64,000 bases of DNA from Geosiphon pyriformis (GCA_016748015.1 JAAOMT010000082.1:68720-132719), one strand, 5' to 3'. Numbered from the stretch's first letter, positions 1 to 12,252 are shown. Translations and numbers: made by a program. Notes: generated by a model from the letters alone, not told the origin.

Positions 1-3000
1 ATAAATGACATTAACAATATGCTAATGCTCAATCTAATACTGATTGCAAAAGTCAGAATACACCAGACCTAATTCTAACTTACAAGCATCCAGAGCAAAT
101 TGACTATCTGAAAACAAATGAACAGAGCTAAATAAAAGAATACACTTCAGGACCAGTGCAATAGCCTGTAATTCTACTATAGTTGATAACATCATACCCA
201 ATATATTAATGCCCAAACCCAAATTAATGTTCTTAAAAAAAGTGGCAGCACCAGCTTTATAGCCAACTGTGTCCAAATTCTTTAAAGACCTATCCATATA
301 TACAGATAAACTACCAGAACCAATCTGAAAGAAATAGTCACAAACAAATACAAAATTACCAGAGTTAAGAATGTTTAAAAGACCAACTCCACTCAAAACC
401 AAAGGATGAGTAGAAAAGAAAGCCATACCATTGAAAAATGTTACAGAAATTTTGAACCACTTGGGAACAGAGCCAAAGAAATCCAGTCTCTTCGACCACC
501 TGAAAATACACCAATCAAAGACAGCATCATAACTATTACAAAGTTAATTCACAAAAACTATGCCATATTAATAGAGAAAAAAAAAAAACTTGAGAAATCT
601 TGACTTACCCAAAACAGCAGACATGGAAATCCCACTATAACACTAAAAAGAACTGGTCAAAAAGCTGCCCAGAGACAAATTGCAATCAAGAAGAATATGA
701 ATCATGTCTGCCAGAAAGTTATTAGAAGCATTGACACAAATATGGACAGGATAACCCAATAAATGAACAAAGCACTAATACAGAACTTGTAAATCATAAG
801 ACCTGTAAAAAAACAAGTGACCCAAAACACCATCAGAGTTTACAAAACTAATAAGAAAAGCAATTTTACTCTTAGACTGAACTTGTAAAAAAGATTTCAG
901 ATCATAAAAGAAAAAGTGATAAATTGTATCACTAAGAAAATTGAGTGGTAAACCAGATTTAAGTTTCAAGTTCTTATGAATTAGAGCATCTTACTTGTTG
1001 CACATATTAATAGAAACAAAGCTAAACTGCATCCTATAGCTAACTATAGAATAGAGAACTGCTAACACCAAATACAAGAGCTGCTTATCTAAGATAACCT
1101 TTCTCAAAACCAGATTGGTAAAAAAATGAATGTCTGAATTGCCTTAGCCAAACTAGACTTCAAGAGACCCTCAATTAAAAAAATATATCCAAATACTAAT
1201 AAGATTTACCCTTTTTGGCAATAGAGATTGGTGAGCTATTAATAGAAAAAGAAGAATTGTTGACCCTGCTATTGATGGAAATAGCTACTGTTTTGTTATT
1301 ATTAATTGAAATGTCATTGATCTGAAAAAATTCACCAGCAATATTGAGAATATGTTGGGTAGCACTCTAACTGCTACCAACCTAAATTATATCATTGACA
1401 AAAACACCAGCAGCAAAAAAGAATGAAAGTTCAGTCTGAGATTCAACATGATCACTTTTGAAAATAAAATAAGAATTCAATCTATACTTATACATACTTT
1501 CTTGGCACTTGACTTTACACAATAAAGGATCATAAAATATGTGTCACAAAAGAGGAGAAAATACCTCTTTCTGGTTCAAACTATTATGCATATGATAACC
1601 ACCCATCAAACCAAAATCTGTCATAACTCAGTTGGTGCAATTTCTATAAATACTACTGAAAAATCAAATGAACTTGCTGCACATTTTAATCTTAACCAAA
1701 CTCTTTTCAAGATGCTTTCAGCCAACTGAATTGTATGCTTTTTGCATGTCTTGTAAAACTAATCAAAGCTTCTAATCTTTTTTCAAAGCATTCTCAATAA
1801 CTGAACCAATTGTGAAAATGGAAGACTAAGTTATTATATCCTTCAAAACCAAAAAATTGTCCTTACAAAAAATGTCAAAAATACTGCAAGCCAAAGAAAT
1901 CCTGTCAGAAAAAATCTTGGAAAAAATCTTACAAGCCATTTCAATTAAAATAATAGAACAGATATTTGTCAGAACACTTTTCCACTCATATGGTTTGAAA
2001 ATCATCAAAACCCAAGCCTTCTTCTAAGAGCTGAGCACCAATTTACCAGACAAACAAAAATTCAAAAGTGCCAAAAGCATATTCAAAACTGTCTTATTAC
2101 AATGCTTCCAAAACTCATTTAATACACCTGAGAAACCAGCAGCTTTGTCATTAGGCAGATTAGAAACCACTCTAAACAATTCATCAAATTCAAACAAACA
2201 CATAACACCAGAAAAGAGTTTATCAAAAACATACTCCAAAAGTTGATATTGATAATGCCAGTTACCAGAAATATTATCTACCACTCTATACTTTTCAGTC
2301 TAACTCTCCATGATCACATCTATCTTAAACTTAACCAAATCAGATTGCAGAATCAGTTCATCATTAACTATCAAATGATTAAGTACCACTTTGTGAAACA
2401 AATATTCTAGCACACTTCTAATCATATAATCTTTATTAACTTCAAAGCTTTCTATTTTCTTATTAATATTAGATCTGATGTTTGCCTCTTTAGCCCTCAG
2501 AGATTCAGCAAGCTTGGCAGCACAGTAAGATTTTTTAGCACTCAAGAGAGCAGAATAGATATGATTAGAGCCAATATCAGAGTTCACTACATTCTAAATA
2601 ACTAAAGCCTTAATATTGTTTAAAGAAATCCAGCATTTCATAAAAGAATCAAAATTCACAACACTTTCCTCATGCGAGGCCTTAACAATTCTAAAAACCA
2701 AAAGTACCAATTTGTGAAATCTCAAAGATTTCTTGGTGAAGACATCATCAAAGTTCTTGAACCATTTCTTCTTAAACATCTTATTAGCCAAGAGAACCAT
2801 TATTTTGCGAACAATATCTCACATTACATTTAAATCTGAAAACCTTGTGAAGATGGCAAACTCATCTAAAAACATTGCTGCATTGGCCAATATAGCATCC
2901 TTAAAACCATTCTATTTAGTCTTATTGGCATCCTTAAAATTGAACTTTCATCAATTGCTATTTGCTTGCTTGCAAAGAAAGTTTAGCTGTGTATCCAAAA

Positions 3001-3703
3001 ATTCTCTCAAACCCACAAACACAGAAATGGATCAGTGATCTGTATCAAAATGCTTGCTGACTTTTGAAACATCATGATACACTATTACATTAATCAGATT
3101 TAGAGAAACAAACACATAATTAATTATTTCATGATGCCTCTAAAATTTGCCCAAGTAGGCTCTTTTACAATTGGGCTGCTGACCAAGAAATTAATTAGTT
3201 CCAAATCAAGGCATTTTTTAAAACTTGCACACTTATGGGAACTATTCTCATTAAAATCACCACTGAAAATAACAAAAAAAATTCATTGACAGCCTTTGCA
3301 ATAAGAAAATTGATATTATCAGCCTAAGAAAACTGAACTGCCAAAGAAGTACCAACATAAAGCCCTAAAATCAACACTGAAAGTTTATTCTTAAAAAGCA
3401 ACTTGATAGACAGAAGCCAACCAGGCACCTCTAAAACCTTGCACACATGTTTTGTCAAAGAAAAGTTTATGATAACCACAATATTAGCACCTAGATAACC
3501 AGATTCCAAACCAGAGATAAACATTCACACACTACCAAATTTGTTGACAATCCAGAGGCAAACTTTTTTTTTAACTTTGATTCCATAAAAATAGAAACTA
3601 AATTGTCTTTGTCTCTATGCTAACAAATGATATCATTTTGTTTTGCAGAATTGTTCATTTTTCTAATATTACAAGTAGCAATTTTTCAAACCAAACCACT
3701 CAT
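1..3703 (-). pseudogene. LINE L-a ORF2 (endonuclease, RT, RNase H), broken and cut by window start
   Basis: The ORF starts at 3703 with MSGLV, within the ATGA overlap. An APE-type endonuclease is seen at 3324-3524 (fragment SGYLGANIVVI), followed by linker blocks at 2594-2800 and 2300-2587. The RT fingers are at 1826-2284 (NDKAAGFSGVLNEFWKHCN). The RT catalytic motif near 1350-1370 reads FVND instead of FVDD. The RNase H segment at 34-426 has YMDRS where sister copies have YTDGS or YTDSS, but keeps the second Asp in SDSQFALDAC. These changes and multiple stops mean no activity. The product would nick target DNA and prime reverse transcription there. Confidence 0.8.
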
Positions 3704-5546
3704 TGAGAAGAAAAAAACATTCGAAAACTTGAGCCAACACACAACTGATCCAACTTCACCAAAACTGAACCAATTGAGACTTCCAGAGCCACCAACTTGG
3801 ATTCCAAACAGCCCATCTTAGTTGTCAAAATTTTTAAGCTACTGAGACCCAGAGCCAAAACAACAAAGGGAGGTGTAGGCACTACTACAAAACTATTCAA
3901 AACCATATCTGAGTTCAAATCCAAGTCAATATTTATTAGGACAACTGAATGACCAGAAAAAGGAGGGAGGGCCAAAGGCACCAATTTCATGCCACTGATT
4001 TTGCACACAATACCAGAAACTTGATCACTCAAGAGCTCTAAGAAATGTTCCAAAGAGGCCAAACAAGCACTCAAAAATGAATTGTTGATCAAAACAAAAA
4101 GAGAATTACCACTCAAATCCAAGGCACCAGAAAGAAAAAAACCAGAATCAGAATCATAACCAAATTAAAGACCTCCAGAAAAAGATGCAAAAGAAACTAT
4201 CTAAACCCAAGACTTGCCATCAAAAGCAGCAGAACAAAAAATAGAAACATTTTTTTTGGCATATAACCTGGTTAACTGAAGACCACTTACATCAGAAGTA
4301 TTTCTTTTAAAGCTTTTTTTAGAAGGAGCAGACACCAGAATGTCAAAAGCATCACATTCCAAGACTGAGAGTTCGAACTTCCCATACTTTTTACACTAAA
4401 CCAAGTTTAATTTGGCCCAAAAAAGTCTTATACCACTAAAAATTGGCTCAGTGCAAAATGTAGATTCAAGCTCATTTTCAGATTCAAAACCAATAACAGT
4501 GCAGTGAATCTAATTGCCAGTTTTCAGTGAACAATTAATTACACAAATTTTCTTATCAGTCCCTTTTAAAAAAATACTAAGATTGTACACAGTTGTTCCT
4601 ATTAACAAAGTAAACAAAAGCACCCTAAAGCAATCTCTAGACATTCAAGTATTCTGATCTCTTATGACTATAGCTACACACACTGAGTTCTTCTCAATAA
4701 GGAATGATCATCTTGATGCCAGTTGCTTTGCCTGTTCCAATTCGGCAAATTCTACCACAGTCTTCTGTTACATTCCAATTAACTAAATCTTGATCAACTT
4801 AATTTCCCTAAATACAGATACTGTAGCAATGATTATTTTCTTTGGTGTATTTATAAGAATTTTTTTAATTACTACAGCCCAATCTGAATGAATTTTTTGT
4901 TTTTTAAGATTATTGTTTATGGTAATCTCTTTCTTTCTGGCCAATGATATAGTCTTTTCCATGTTTTTCTCTGAGATAAATGTAGATCTGATGATCTCTT
5001 CAAAATTTAAGGAGATAGTGGTCCCCCCAGAACCATTGATTGTTGAAAAAATTTTTCTGATGAATTAAGTTTTTACCATTACCAATTTTCTTTTCACAGC
5101 CGAGAAATTAATGTCCAAAGCAAATAACTTTTTAACTGAGACCTTTATCTGAATCTTGACAATTTTGGGGTCAAACCACTTTTATCTAGAGAAATTGAGA
5201 GATGAGAAGAAAGAGAGACTTCTTCATTATCATTTATGTCAAAGTTGAAAGAACTAAGTGAAGAACCAAAAACAGCACTAGTATTGACACACTTTGTTTT
5301 AAAAGTGTTGACAGCCAAATCCAAGAGAGACTCAACATTAATGCCAGTTATATTAGCATCTTTTTCATTATCAGACAGATTATCCACATCAAAAAACATA
5401 TTATTACTAAGCTCAGACTTGTTTAGAGAGATATTTTTTTTATTATCTGAGTGTTTGACATTTTTAAGCACAATTTTTTTTTTTTATAAGAAGAAGCCAC
5501 TTACTAGACCATGAAAAACACCCTTTAATGTCTTCTTTTTAGACAT
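3700..5546 (-). pseudogene. LINE L-a ORF1 (gag-like, nucleic-acid binding), broken
   Basis: The start at 5546 gives MSKKKTLKG, aligned with MFKKKTPKS at the start of L-e ORF1. An acidic, Ser/Asn-rich N-terminal block (5145-5471) is followed by a decayed RRM-like region around 4700-4950. A knuckle region near 4350-4400 keeps little of the CCHC pattern and shows a stop at the Arg seen in L-e. The C-terminal block (3700-4122) is helical and Leu-rich with the look of a coiled coil. ORF1 products of LINEs bind RNA and form the transposition particle. The stop at 3700-3702 overlaps the ORF2 start in an ATGA motif. Several stops and indels break the frame. Confidence 0.75.
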
Positions 5547-5699
5547 GTTGTCACTAAAAGCAGTCTTCAAATCCACGAAAAAAGAGTTATTAGAAAGAAA
5601 AATTGTAAGATACTAACAAGAAAAAAAATAAAAAACTTCTTTTTAGAAAAGCACTTTTTAAGAATTTGTAGATGTAAGAAAAAAAGAAGTTTTCTTATT

Positions 5700-7115
5700 A
5701 GTTATAATATGTAAAATTGTATTTATTTTAAAGTTTTATTTTAGTTAATTTGAAAGTTTTATCTTATTAATAACAAATTAATAAAATTTCTGAAATTAAT
5801 AATTGTTATAATAAAATAAAAAATATTTTATTGGTAAAATTATTATTTAATTAAAGTTTTTGTTATAAATACAGTTTAATATCAAAATATTATTAAAAAT
5901 TATTAGTTTATAAAACTTATATAATTTTTAATGAAAAAATTCAAAGCATTAGAACAACATATTATAATATTAGTTATTTTTAAATATCTAATAAAGCCTT
6001 ATTATTGAATTTAAAAAAATTAAAAATTAAAAATAAAAATATATGTAATTTTTTATTATAAATAGATTAAGCAAAAAATTAAATTTTCAATAATTTGAGT
6101 TTTAACAATTTTAAACAAAATAAATTATTATTAAATATAATTTATAAGTAATTATAAAAATTGCTAATTATGATGATTAAATAAATATAATTATTTTACA
6201 TAATTACAAATTATCATTATTTATCTAAAATCTAATAAAAAACAATTACAAAATATCAAGTAAAATTTTTTTAAAACCAAAAAATTTCTTTTCAGTAGAA
6301 TTATATTTCAAATAAATATAACTAAATTAATTATAAATTGAATATTTAAGTAAATAAGTTCGATTTAAGTTAACAAAGTATTAATATTATTCAAAGCAAA
6401 TATCTAATTACAGCATTTTTTGAACTTTTTTTTTGAATTAAAATAAACAATTGCATATTTAATTCTTATATAAATAATAAAATTCTTTTTAAAAAACAAT
6501 TATTTTTTAACTAACTTTAAAAATTTTCAGAAAATATAAGCATCTGTGTTTAAAAATAAAATAATAAACAAAACTTAATATTTGGTTTTTTTCGTTAAAA
6601 GTCTTATTTATATTAATTTTAGTAATATATATAGTATTTTTTTAATTAAAACAAACTATTTAAAAGCTACTAAATTAGTTTGGCTTAATTTAATAAATTC
6701 AATAACAATTTTTTGCCAAAACCAATAAATTACAGTTTAATTAACACAACTTGACTAAATTTAAAAAACCAATTATATAGCTATTTTCAAAGTATTAACT
6801 GAAATTTTTTAATAATTATTTCTTAATTTGTGTAAATTTTACATGTTTAAGATTAGTTTTTGTAATTACATTATTTTTTCAGCCAATTTTTTTGTCTTAC
6901 TAAGTTAAATTCAAATATAAATAATATTTTTATTTCATAAAATTCTAAAAAAAAACTATTTACTAAAAATATTTTTCAGCTATTTGCAATTTTTTACCAA
7001 CTTTTTTTATTGTTAACAAATTTATATTCAAAGTAAAAAATTTTTAACAGTAATTTCAATTTTATTTTGATAAAAAACATTAATAAAATCTATATTTCAA
7101 TTTCTATTTTGAGAA

Positions 7116-7160
<45 letters not shown>

Positions 7161-7325
7161 CTAAATTAAAACTGGTTTTCTTAATATAATATTTTTTAAT
7201 ATTTTTAATATTAAGTTTAATTTTTATTTTTAATTTTTTTATTATTATTAAATTTAATAAGTTTAGTTCAATTATTATCTAAAAACATATAATTATATAA
7301 AATTCTATATTAAATATAACTTATG
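5700..7325 (-). mobile_element. Extremely AT-rich LINE ORF1 remnant (L-f)
   Basis: No open frame remains. Weak collinear similarity to LINE ORF1 DNA is visible: 6660-6780 resembles 20890-20985 in L-b (both contain TTTG[A/G]CTTAATT followed by the TTAACACAACTTGAC-like stretch), and 7010-7070 resembles 5099-5160 in L-a. I read it as a very old minus-strand LINE copy after heavy C-to-T decay. The assignment is tentative and the edges are not resolved. Confidence 0.4.
7117..7160. repeat. (ATT)n trinucleotide microsatellite
   Basis: About 14 uninterrupted ATT units within the AT-rich remnant. Confidence 0.95.
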
Positions 7326-7375
7326 ATTTTTTTATACATGACCAGCCACTTGGATTAATTAAAACAGCACTAAAC
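7326..7375 (-). mobile_element. LINE 3' UTR fragment
   Basis: The plus-strand string ATGACCAGCCACTTGGATT is the reverse complement of the 3' UTR core found just after ORF2 in L-c (near 28600), in L-e (near 37905) and in H2 (near 35060). Similarity stops exactly at the start of the T-a LTR, so T-a probably inserted into this LINE tail. Confidence 0.65.
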
Positions 7376-8246
7376 ATTGTTACAGATGTTTATTTAGGGT
7401 CTCAAAACAAATAATAAATCCGTAACTTGGTGCTTGGTTGGTATTCTGGTGTTGATCTCTGAAGGTTTGATTAATCTGAAAGTTTTGTTGCAGAGTTTTT
7501 TGTATAATAGACAGAGATTTTAATAGTTGTTTCAGTAGCCTCCTGGAATTGCAATTTCATCAAATTTCTTTCTCAGCATGGTGGCTGGTAATCCTCCTGG
7601 TAAGCTATTCTCAAATTTATGAGTGTTCTATCTTTGTTTTACGGGTTTTTTACCAGTCTCTATGACATCTGTAACTCAGTGCTTTAATTTTTAATCAATT
7701 AGTCAACCAACAAGAAATACAAAAGAAATAAAAAAAATAAAAGAAGATAAAGAAATAAACAAAAACAATTGCAAATTAGTATCCTGTCAATAGCCATGAT
7801 TAAGAGCTATTGTTCCAATGTAGTTAAGTATTAATTACTATTAACATAAAGTATTAATAATGGAAAGTGAATTGAGATAATGAATAATTATTTATTAATA
7901 TTTGTAAATGGAAGGTTGCTTAAATCAGATCTAAACTAAGAGGTCTCTAACTAAAAAAATTCTGTTTTTTTTTCTCCTTTTAACACTACTGCTATATATA
8001 CATAATTGAGATTCTTTGATTCCTCAATTTCTCACACCAGGAATTTTGGAATTTCCAGAATCCTGCAATTCTTCTTGAGAGAAATCCTGGAATTCTGGAA
8101 TCCTGTAATTCCTTATACAAAAATTCTGAAATTTCTGGAATTCTGCAATTCTTCTTGAGAGGAATCCTGGAATTCCACATTTACTACAGTTATTTCTAAT
8201 TGGCTAATTTATACTAATATATATTTTTTATATTCTATGAGTAATA
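7376..8246 (-). repeat. 3' LTR of T-a (871 bp)
   Basis: The plus strand starts TGTTACAGATG and ends GAGTAATA, which fits the TGTTAC...GTAACA termini of the other LTRs here if one C-to-T change is allowed. The inner end abuts a polypurine tract. A four-unit 40-bp tandem array lies 66 to 226 bases inside its 5' (U3) edge. No second copy is in the window, so the limits rest on termini and the purine tract. Confidence 0.6.
8021..8180. repeat. 40-bp tandem repeat x4 in U3 of T-a LTR
   Basis: Units begin at 8021, 8061, 8101 and 8141, each starting TCCT or TTCT followed by CAATT or GTAATT-like sequence and ending TGGAA-like. Units 2 and 4 are nearly identical over 35 bases (CAATTCTTCTTGAGAG core). 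The units themselves contain internal GGAATTCC-type palindromes. Confidence 0.85.
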
Positions 8247-8262
8247 TTATTCCCTTCTTTTT
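8247..8262 (-). other. Polypurine tract of T-a
   Basis: The minus strand reads AAAAAGAAGGGAATAA immediately before the LTR, the expected position for the plus-strand DNA primer. It overlaps the ORF3 stop codon. Confidence 0.65.
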
Positions 8263-8920
8263 AATATTGAGCTCTGTTGAGATTTTCCAAATCTCCTAAC
8301 TCTAATTCTCTGTTTTTGAGTATTTTTTGAACTTCTTTTTCGAGAATTACTTGAGTTATTTTGTTTTGTAATTCTTCAAATTGGGTGTTGGTTATTTTTT
8401 CCATTTGGTTAACTGTAATGGAGTCCATTTCCAGATTGAGTAAAATTTCCAGTCTGTCTTGGAATCCAACATGCAATTAATAGATGGCTCTTGCTTGTGT
8501 TGTTAGATTGTTTTTGCCCATAAATTGTTTTAGTTGTTGCAATATTGTTGTGTCAAATAATTGTTTTGTTTTATCCATATATAAGTTCTGAATATTCAAG
8601 TGTCATCTTAAATGAAAATAATAAAAGTTTCTTGGAAATTCGTGTATCCATCATTTCCAAGTTTTTTTGGTCAACTCTTGATATGTGGTGACAATTGTTG
8701 GTTCTTCTATTGTTAATTTTATTTTTAGAACTATTTTGTTGATAGTGTTTTCTGTTTTTCTTTGACTTTTGTATTTGGGTATCTTTCTGGTATCTCAGTA
8801 TTTAATAATTTGTTGATTGATAGTAATTTCCATATTCTGTTGTTGAATCAATTGGAAGATTTGTTGTGCTAATTAGTGGATGTTGTCAGTGATTTCCATT
8901 TTTCTGAAGTCTTCTGTCAT
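8261..8920 (-). pseudogene. T-a ORF3, conserved unknown protein downstream of integrase
   Basis: A frame of about 219 codons starts with MTEDFRKMEI and ends LENLNRAQY. Three internal stops (two TGA, one TAA) interrupt an otherwise continuous frame. I know no domain for it. Collinear relatives occur in T-c (47282-47952) and T-b (11531-12252). The best matches are a central block (HLNIQNLYMDK versus HLNIQILYSKD in T-c) and a C-terminal block (ITNTQFEELQNKITQVIL versus LTNS-stop-FQKLQQQVNNIIL). It is rich in Gln, Glu and Lys, predicted helical, with no signal peptide or membrane segment, so it does not look like an envelope protein. Confidence 0.7.
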
Positions 8921-8959
8921 GTCTACTATGTTCTTATATCTTTTTTTTATTGTTCAATT

Positions 8960-10576
8960 TTATGTGTTTGGTCCAATGATTATGATTGGTTCCAGATCTC
9001 ATGGAATTTCATTTGGTTGGACTAGTATTCTTTATACTCCTAATTGTGAAATATTACTGGTAGATGGTAACACTATATAGTAATATGATTTTAGTCAATT
9101 ACCATCTGCTGCTTTGGTTAAGATTTTGTTGTTCAACCTTAATTTGTAAGCTCCATTTCTAAGAATTTCTTCTATGTGAAATGGTCTGTTCTATTTTAAG
9201 TCAAATTTTCTACTCCATTGTTTTTTTGCTTTAATACAATGTAAAAATACTTTGTTTTTAATCTTGAATTCAACTAGTTTATCTGGTAGTTGGTTATCAT
9301 GTCTTTTTTTTTGTTTTTTTTGTGACTTTTGAATGTTATTAACTGTTTTTTGCTGTTTGTTTTCTAGTGTTTCCATTAATTCATATGTTCTTCTTAGCAA
9401 TGTTTCTTGAAAATTGTCTTCTATTATTGGTTCTATTGGATAAGTGTTGACTTTTATCTCAACTGGTAATGTTGCTGTTCTACCATATACTAATTCAAAT
9501 AATGTTGCTTGTATAGTGTCTTGTTTCATTGTCCAATAAGCAAATAATACTAATGGTATGAACAATTCTCATTTGTCCTGGTTTTCTTGGCTGATTTTGG
9601 CAATGACTTTACACAATGTTCTGTTAAATTTTTCAACTAGCTCATTTGTTTATAGATAGTATGGTAATAATAATGGTCTTTTTATCCCAAATCTTTGACT
9701 TAATTCTGTCAATGTTCTATTCACAAAGTGTGTTTTTTGATCTGATAATAGTTTTTTTGGACATCTGTGTCGACAGATCAAATCTTGATGAACAAATTTG
9801 GCAACAGATTCTGTATCTGCTCTTTGAATGGCTTTTGTTTTTGGCCATTTGGTGAGATAGTCTATAGCTACTGTAATATATCTGTTGCTTCTATTGGTAA
9901 TTGTTAATGGTCCAACTAAGTTAATTCCAATGCAATCAAATAGTTGTCCCACTTTGATTGGTCTTAATGATTCACTGGATTTTGTTCCATCTTTTCTCTG
10001 ACAACATTACAATTTTGAACATATTAGATGATGTTTGAATATATTAATGACCAATAATATCTCTTTCTGGTTTTTTCCATAGTTGCTTCTTTATGAAAAT
10101 GTCCTGTTGTTGGATCTGAGTATATGTTAAATAATATTGTCTCTTTTTCTGGTTCTGTAATTACTCTGGTTGATTGATCTGGATTTTCTTTGTTCTTCTA
10201 ATAAAGTATATTTTAATGGTTGATAAAATATTTTAATTGCTGTTTTATGTTGTTTTATTCTTTTTAAGATAATTTCTCCTTGAACAATTGAGTATTTATA
10301 TAATATTAGAGTTGTTGGTATTTTTGTATATTCATGTTTTGTTATATTTTTGGGTTGAAATGTTTTTTTAGATTTGTCTTATTTGTGACAAACCATCAGC
10401 ATTTCTATTGTTTTTTCCTTTTTTATAATGTACTGTATAATTGAATAGTAAAAGTTCTATTTTCTATCTGGCATGGCGATCGTCTCTAAATTTTTGCTTC
10501 TAGATTGAAGTCAATCCTTTGTGATTAGTGTACATATCAAATTTTTGACTCAAATACTCTTTCCACTTGATGACAG
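8960..10576 (-). pseudogene. T-a pol fragment: RNase H end and integrase, broken
   Basis: The fragment begins inside RNase H (FDMYTNHKGLTSI, then NADGLSQ near 10390). The integrase core has GINLV (first acidic residue changed from Asp to Asn), LLSDQKTHFVN with the second Asp, and a damaged region at the Glu. A GPF/Y-like tail follows (KQWSRKFDLK, then RPFHIEEIL). The frame ends at 8960 after LEPIIIIGPNT, in the same place as the pol ends of T-b and T-c. Stops and at least one frame shift (near 9570-9650) inactivate it. Integrase would insert the element cDNA into the genome. Confidence 0.75.
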
Positions 10577-11562
10577 TGTTACCGGAGGTTTTTGGTCTCT
10601 TTTCTGTAATATTGTTGATACTTATTTGCTGTGAATTCACGTTTTCTGGATGTGATTGAACCTCCAGTAACTGAATTTTTAACTTCAAATTATCTCCTAT
10701 AATTTGAACTTGCTGGGCTTATAAGTGGAATGACCAATTCCGTGCCAGTTGCTTTATGTAGTTATATTGTAATAAACGTCAACTCTTTTTCAGGAATTGC
10801 TCATCTGGAAGCTCACTAAAAAATGTGTAGTTACTTTGCTGTGAAAGTCAACTCTTTTACAAGAATCTTGTCTGTAGACTACCCTAATGATTGTAATAAG
10901 AAAAAAAAAGAAAAATAAAAGAAATGTAAAAGAAATAGGATTTTTATCAAGGGAAAACGTTTTCTATCCAGGCCTGGAGTCACTAACAGTTTACTGAAAT
11001 TAATAACTAATCAATTTCGAAATGTTAGTTGGGTTTTGAGGATTTTCCAAGTACAATAATTAAAGAATTTGGTTTTTTAAATTATTTGATATTTATTTCT
11101 TTTTGTGTGTGTAAGAATAGTTCTAAGTAATAAGTCTAAAGTAAGATACATTTTCTCGAAAAGAGAAGCTCTTCTTTTATACAACTTGTCGTAACACTAT
11201 TCTATGAACTTGAACTTTGCTATTTTCTACAATTTCGCTGAACTAAAGATACATTTTGGCAAACTACAAGTTATTTCTGCGAACTATTAGATATTTCGGT
11301 GAACTATCAATTATTTCAGCGAATTTCTATAAATTTCGGCAAACTTTTGAATGTTACATAGTTCAGGGTATTGCATGATTGATCATTGCAATTAGGTTAT
11401 ATTTGTGTTGTGTACAATTTGGGTTATTAATAAAATGATAATTTCGGACATTCTTTGCTAATGTAATAAGTGATAATTTGAAACGATAATATATGCTAAT
11501 TAATAATAGAAATTATGAGATAATTTCATGTTAAATGATATCTCTAATTTCATCTGGTAATA
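10577..11562 (-). repeat. 3' LTR of T-b (986 bp)
   Basis: The plus strand starts TGTTACCGGAGG and ends TCTGGTAATA. It is collinear with 19240-20156 and, in the opposite orientation, with 49002-49971 (T-d 5' LTR). A 20-bp tandem array occupies 11233-11353. Confidence 0.9.
11233..11353. repeat. 20-bp tandem repeat x6 in U3 of T-b LTR
   Basis: Units with the core TTTCGGCGAACTA start at 11233, 11254, 11274, 11294, 11314 and 11334, a period of 20 (first step 21). The same array is present in the partial LTR near 19826-19945. Confidence 0.85.
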
Positions 11563-12252
11563 TAACCTCCTCCTCAAGACTGAGCTCCGTCGAAGTCCAA
11601 GTACTGTCTGTTATTTCCAGATAATAATCCAAAATTATTGATGAAATTTGGTCTGAAAATTGCTGAAATTTCAGTTCTGTGACTTTCCAATGTATTAAAT
11701 CTTCAAAGATTGAAAAATTGGGTTTTGTAGTATGTTTTCACAGGTGTGGAATAGGTCATAAAGTTTAAGAGCAGCTTTAAGCCTGTAGCGACTGTTTGTT
11801 GATCCAGCTGTTGTCTTGAATTCGTTGTGGAGTTGTTTCTGAATAGCTTCTTTTGTGAGATTTGCTGTTGTAAGTTCCAGTTTCTGTTCATAGAGTGTTT
11901 TTCCAATGTGAAAATATCTATAAATTGGAGGATATTCAGTGTTTTTCTCATTGAGACACAATTGAAGTTTTTGTTGAATTGTAGCATTTGGTGGAATACT
12001 AATCGGAGTGAGCATTAGGTTTTCTCTTAAAGCAAGCTTTAAAAGTTCTGGCAGGTGAATTTCAGTATAACTTCTTGTGTTCTTTTTATACAGGTGATGT
12101 TTTTGTGAATTTGGGGCTAAATTTGTAACTTCTTCTGTTTGGGTATAATTTATGTGGTTTCCAGTAACAGTAATGAATAATTCGGGTATTGTTTTTAAAG
12201 CTAACATTAGTTTTTGGGATAATTGTTAAATGTTTTGAGGAATAGTTATTAT
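11531..12252 (-). pseudogene. T-b ORF3, conserved unknown protein, running into the 3' LTR
   Basis: The longest intact stretch is 170 aa (11695-12207, from MLALKTIPELFITVTG). Alignment with T-c ORF3 suggests the original start at 12252, where ATA now stands for ATG (ATA-ATA-ACT-ATT-CCT against ATG-ATA-TGT-ATT-CCA). A TAA near 12228 replaces Gln. A frame shift near 11710 moves the C-terminal block (VTELKFQQFSDQISSIIL) to another frame, which then ends at 11531 inside the LTR. The protein is soluble-looking and helical, with no motif I recognise. It is the same gene as in T-a and T-c. Confidence 0.7.
11563..11577 (-). other. Polypurine tract of T-b
   Basis: The minus strand reads TTGAGGAGGAGGTTA directly before the 3' LTR, as expected for plus-strand priming. 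Confidence 0.75.

Larger units (their letters stand above)
1..5695 (-). mobile_element. LINE L-a (non-LTR retrotransposon), 3' end beyond window
   Basis: The minus strand carries, in order, ORF1 (acidic N-terminus, RRM-like region, degenerate knuckle, helical tail), an endonuclease, a reverse transcriptase and an RNase H domain that runs into base 1. The order and sequence match L-c (21975-28715) and L-e (37803-44634). Many in-frame stops and frame changes make it a dead copy. The 5' end is placed near 5695, where similarity to the 5' ends of L-e and L-b stops. The 3' UTR and poly(A) lie outside the window. Confidence 0.85.
7376..10576 (-). mobile_element. Ty3/gypsy element T-a, 3' half
   Basis: Read on the minus strand: end of RNase H, integrase, ORF3, purine tract, then a 3' LTR of 871 bp. 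The 5' half (gag to RT) is missing, because at 10577 the sequence changes to the LTR of T-b in the middle of the RNase H domain. The integrase and ORF3 are closest to those of T-c, but the LTR sequence differs. Confidence 0.8.

Noticed and set aside
7376-7679. A 300-bp element with inverted ends TGTTACAGATG and CATCTGTAACT
   Set aside because: No duplication flanks it, and the left end is better explained as the outer end of the T-a LTR, whose inner end abuts a purine tract at 8247.
8021-8180. CRISPR-like array
   Set aside because: Units are contiguous 40-bp tandem repeats with no unique spacers, inside an LTR.
8880-9080. Plus-strand 66-aa ORF
   Set aside because: Shadow of the minus-strand pol tail and ORF3 start of T-a.
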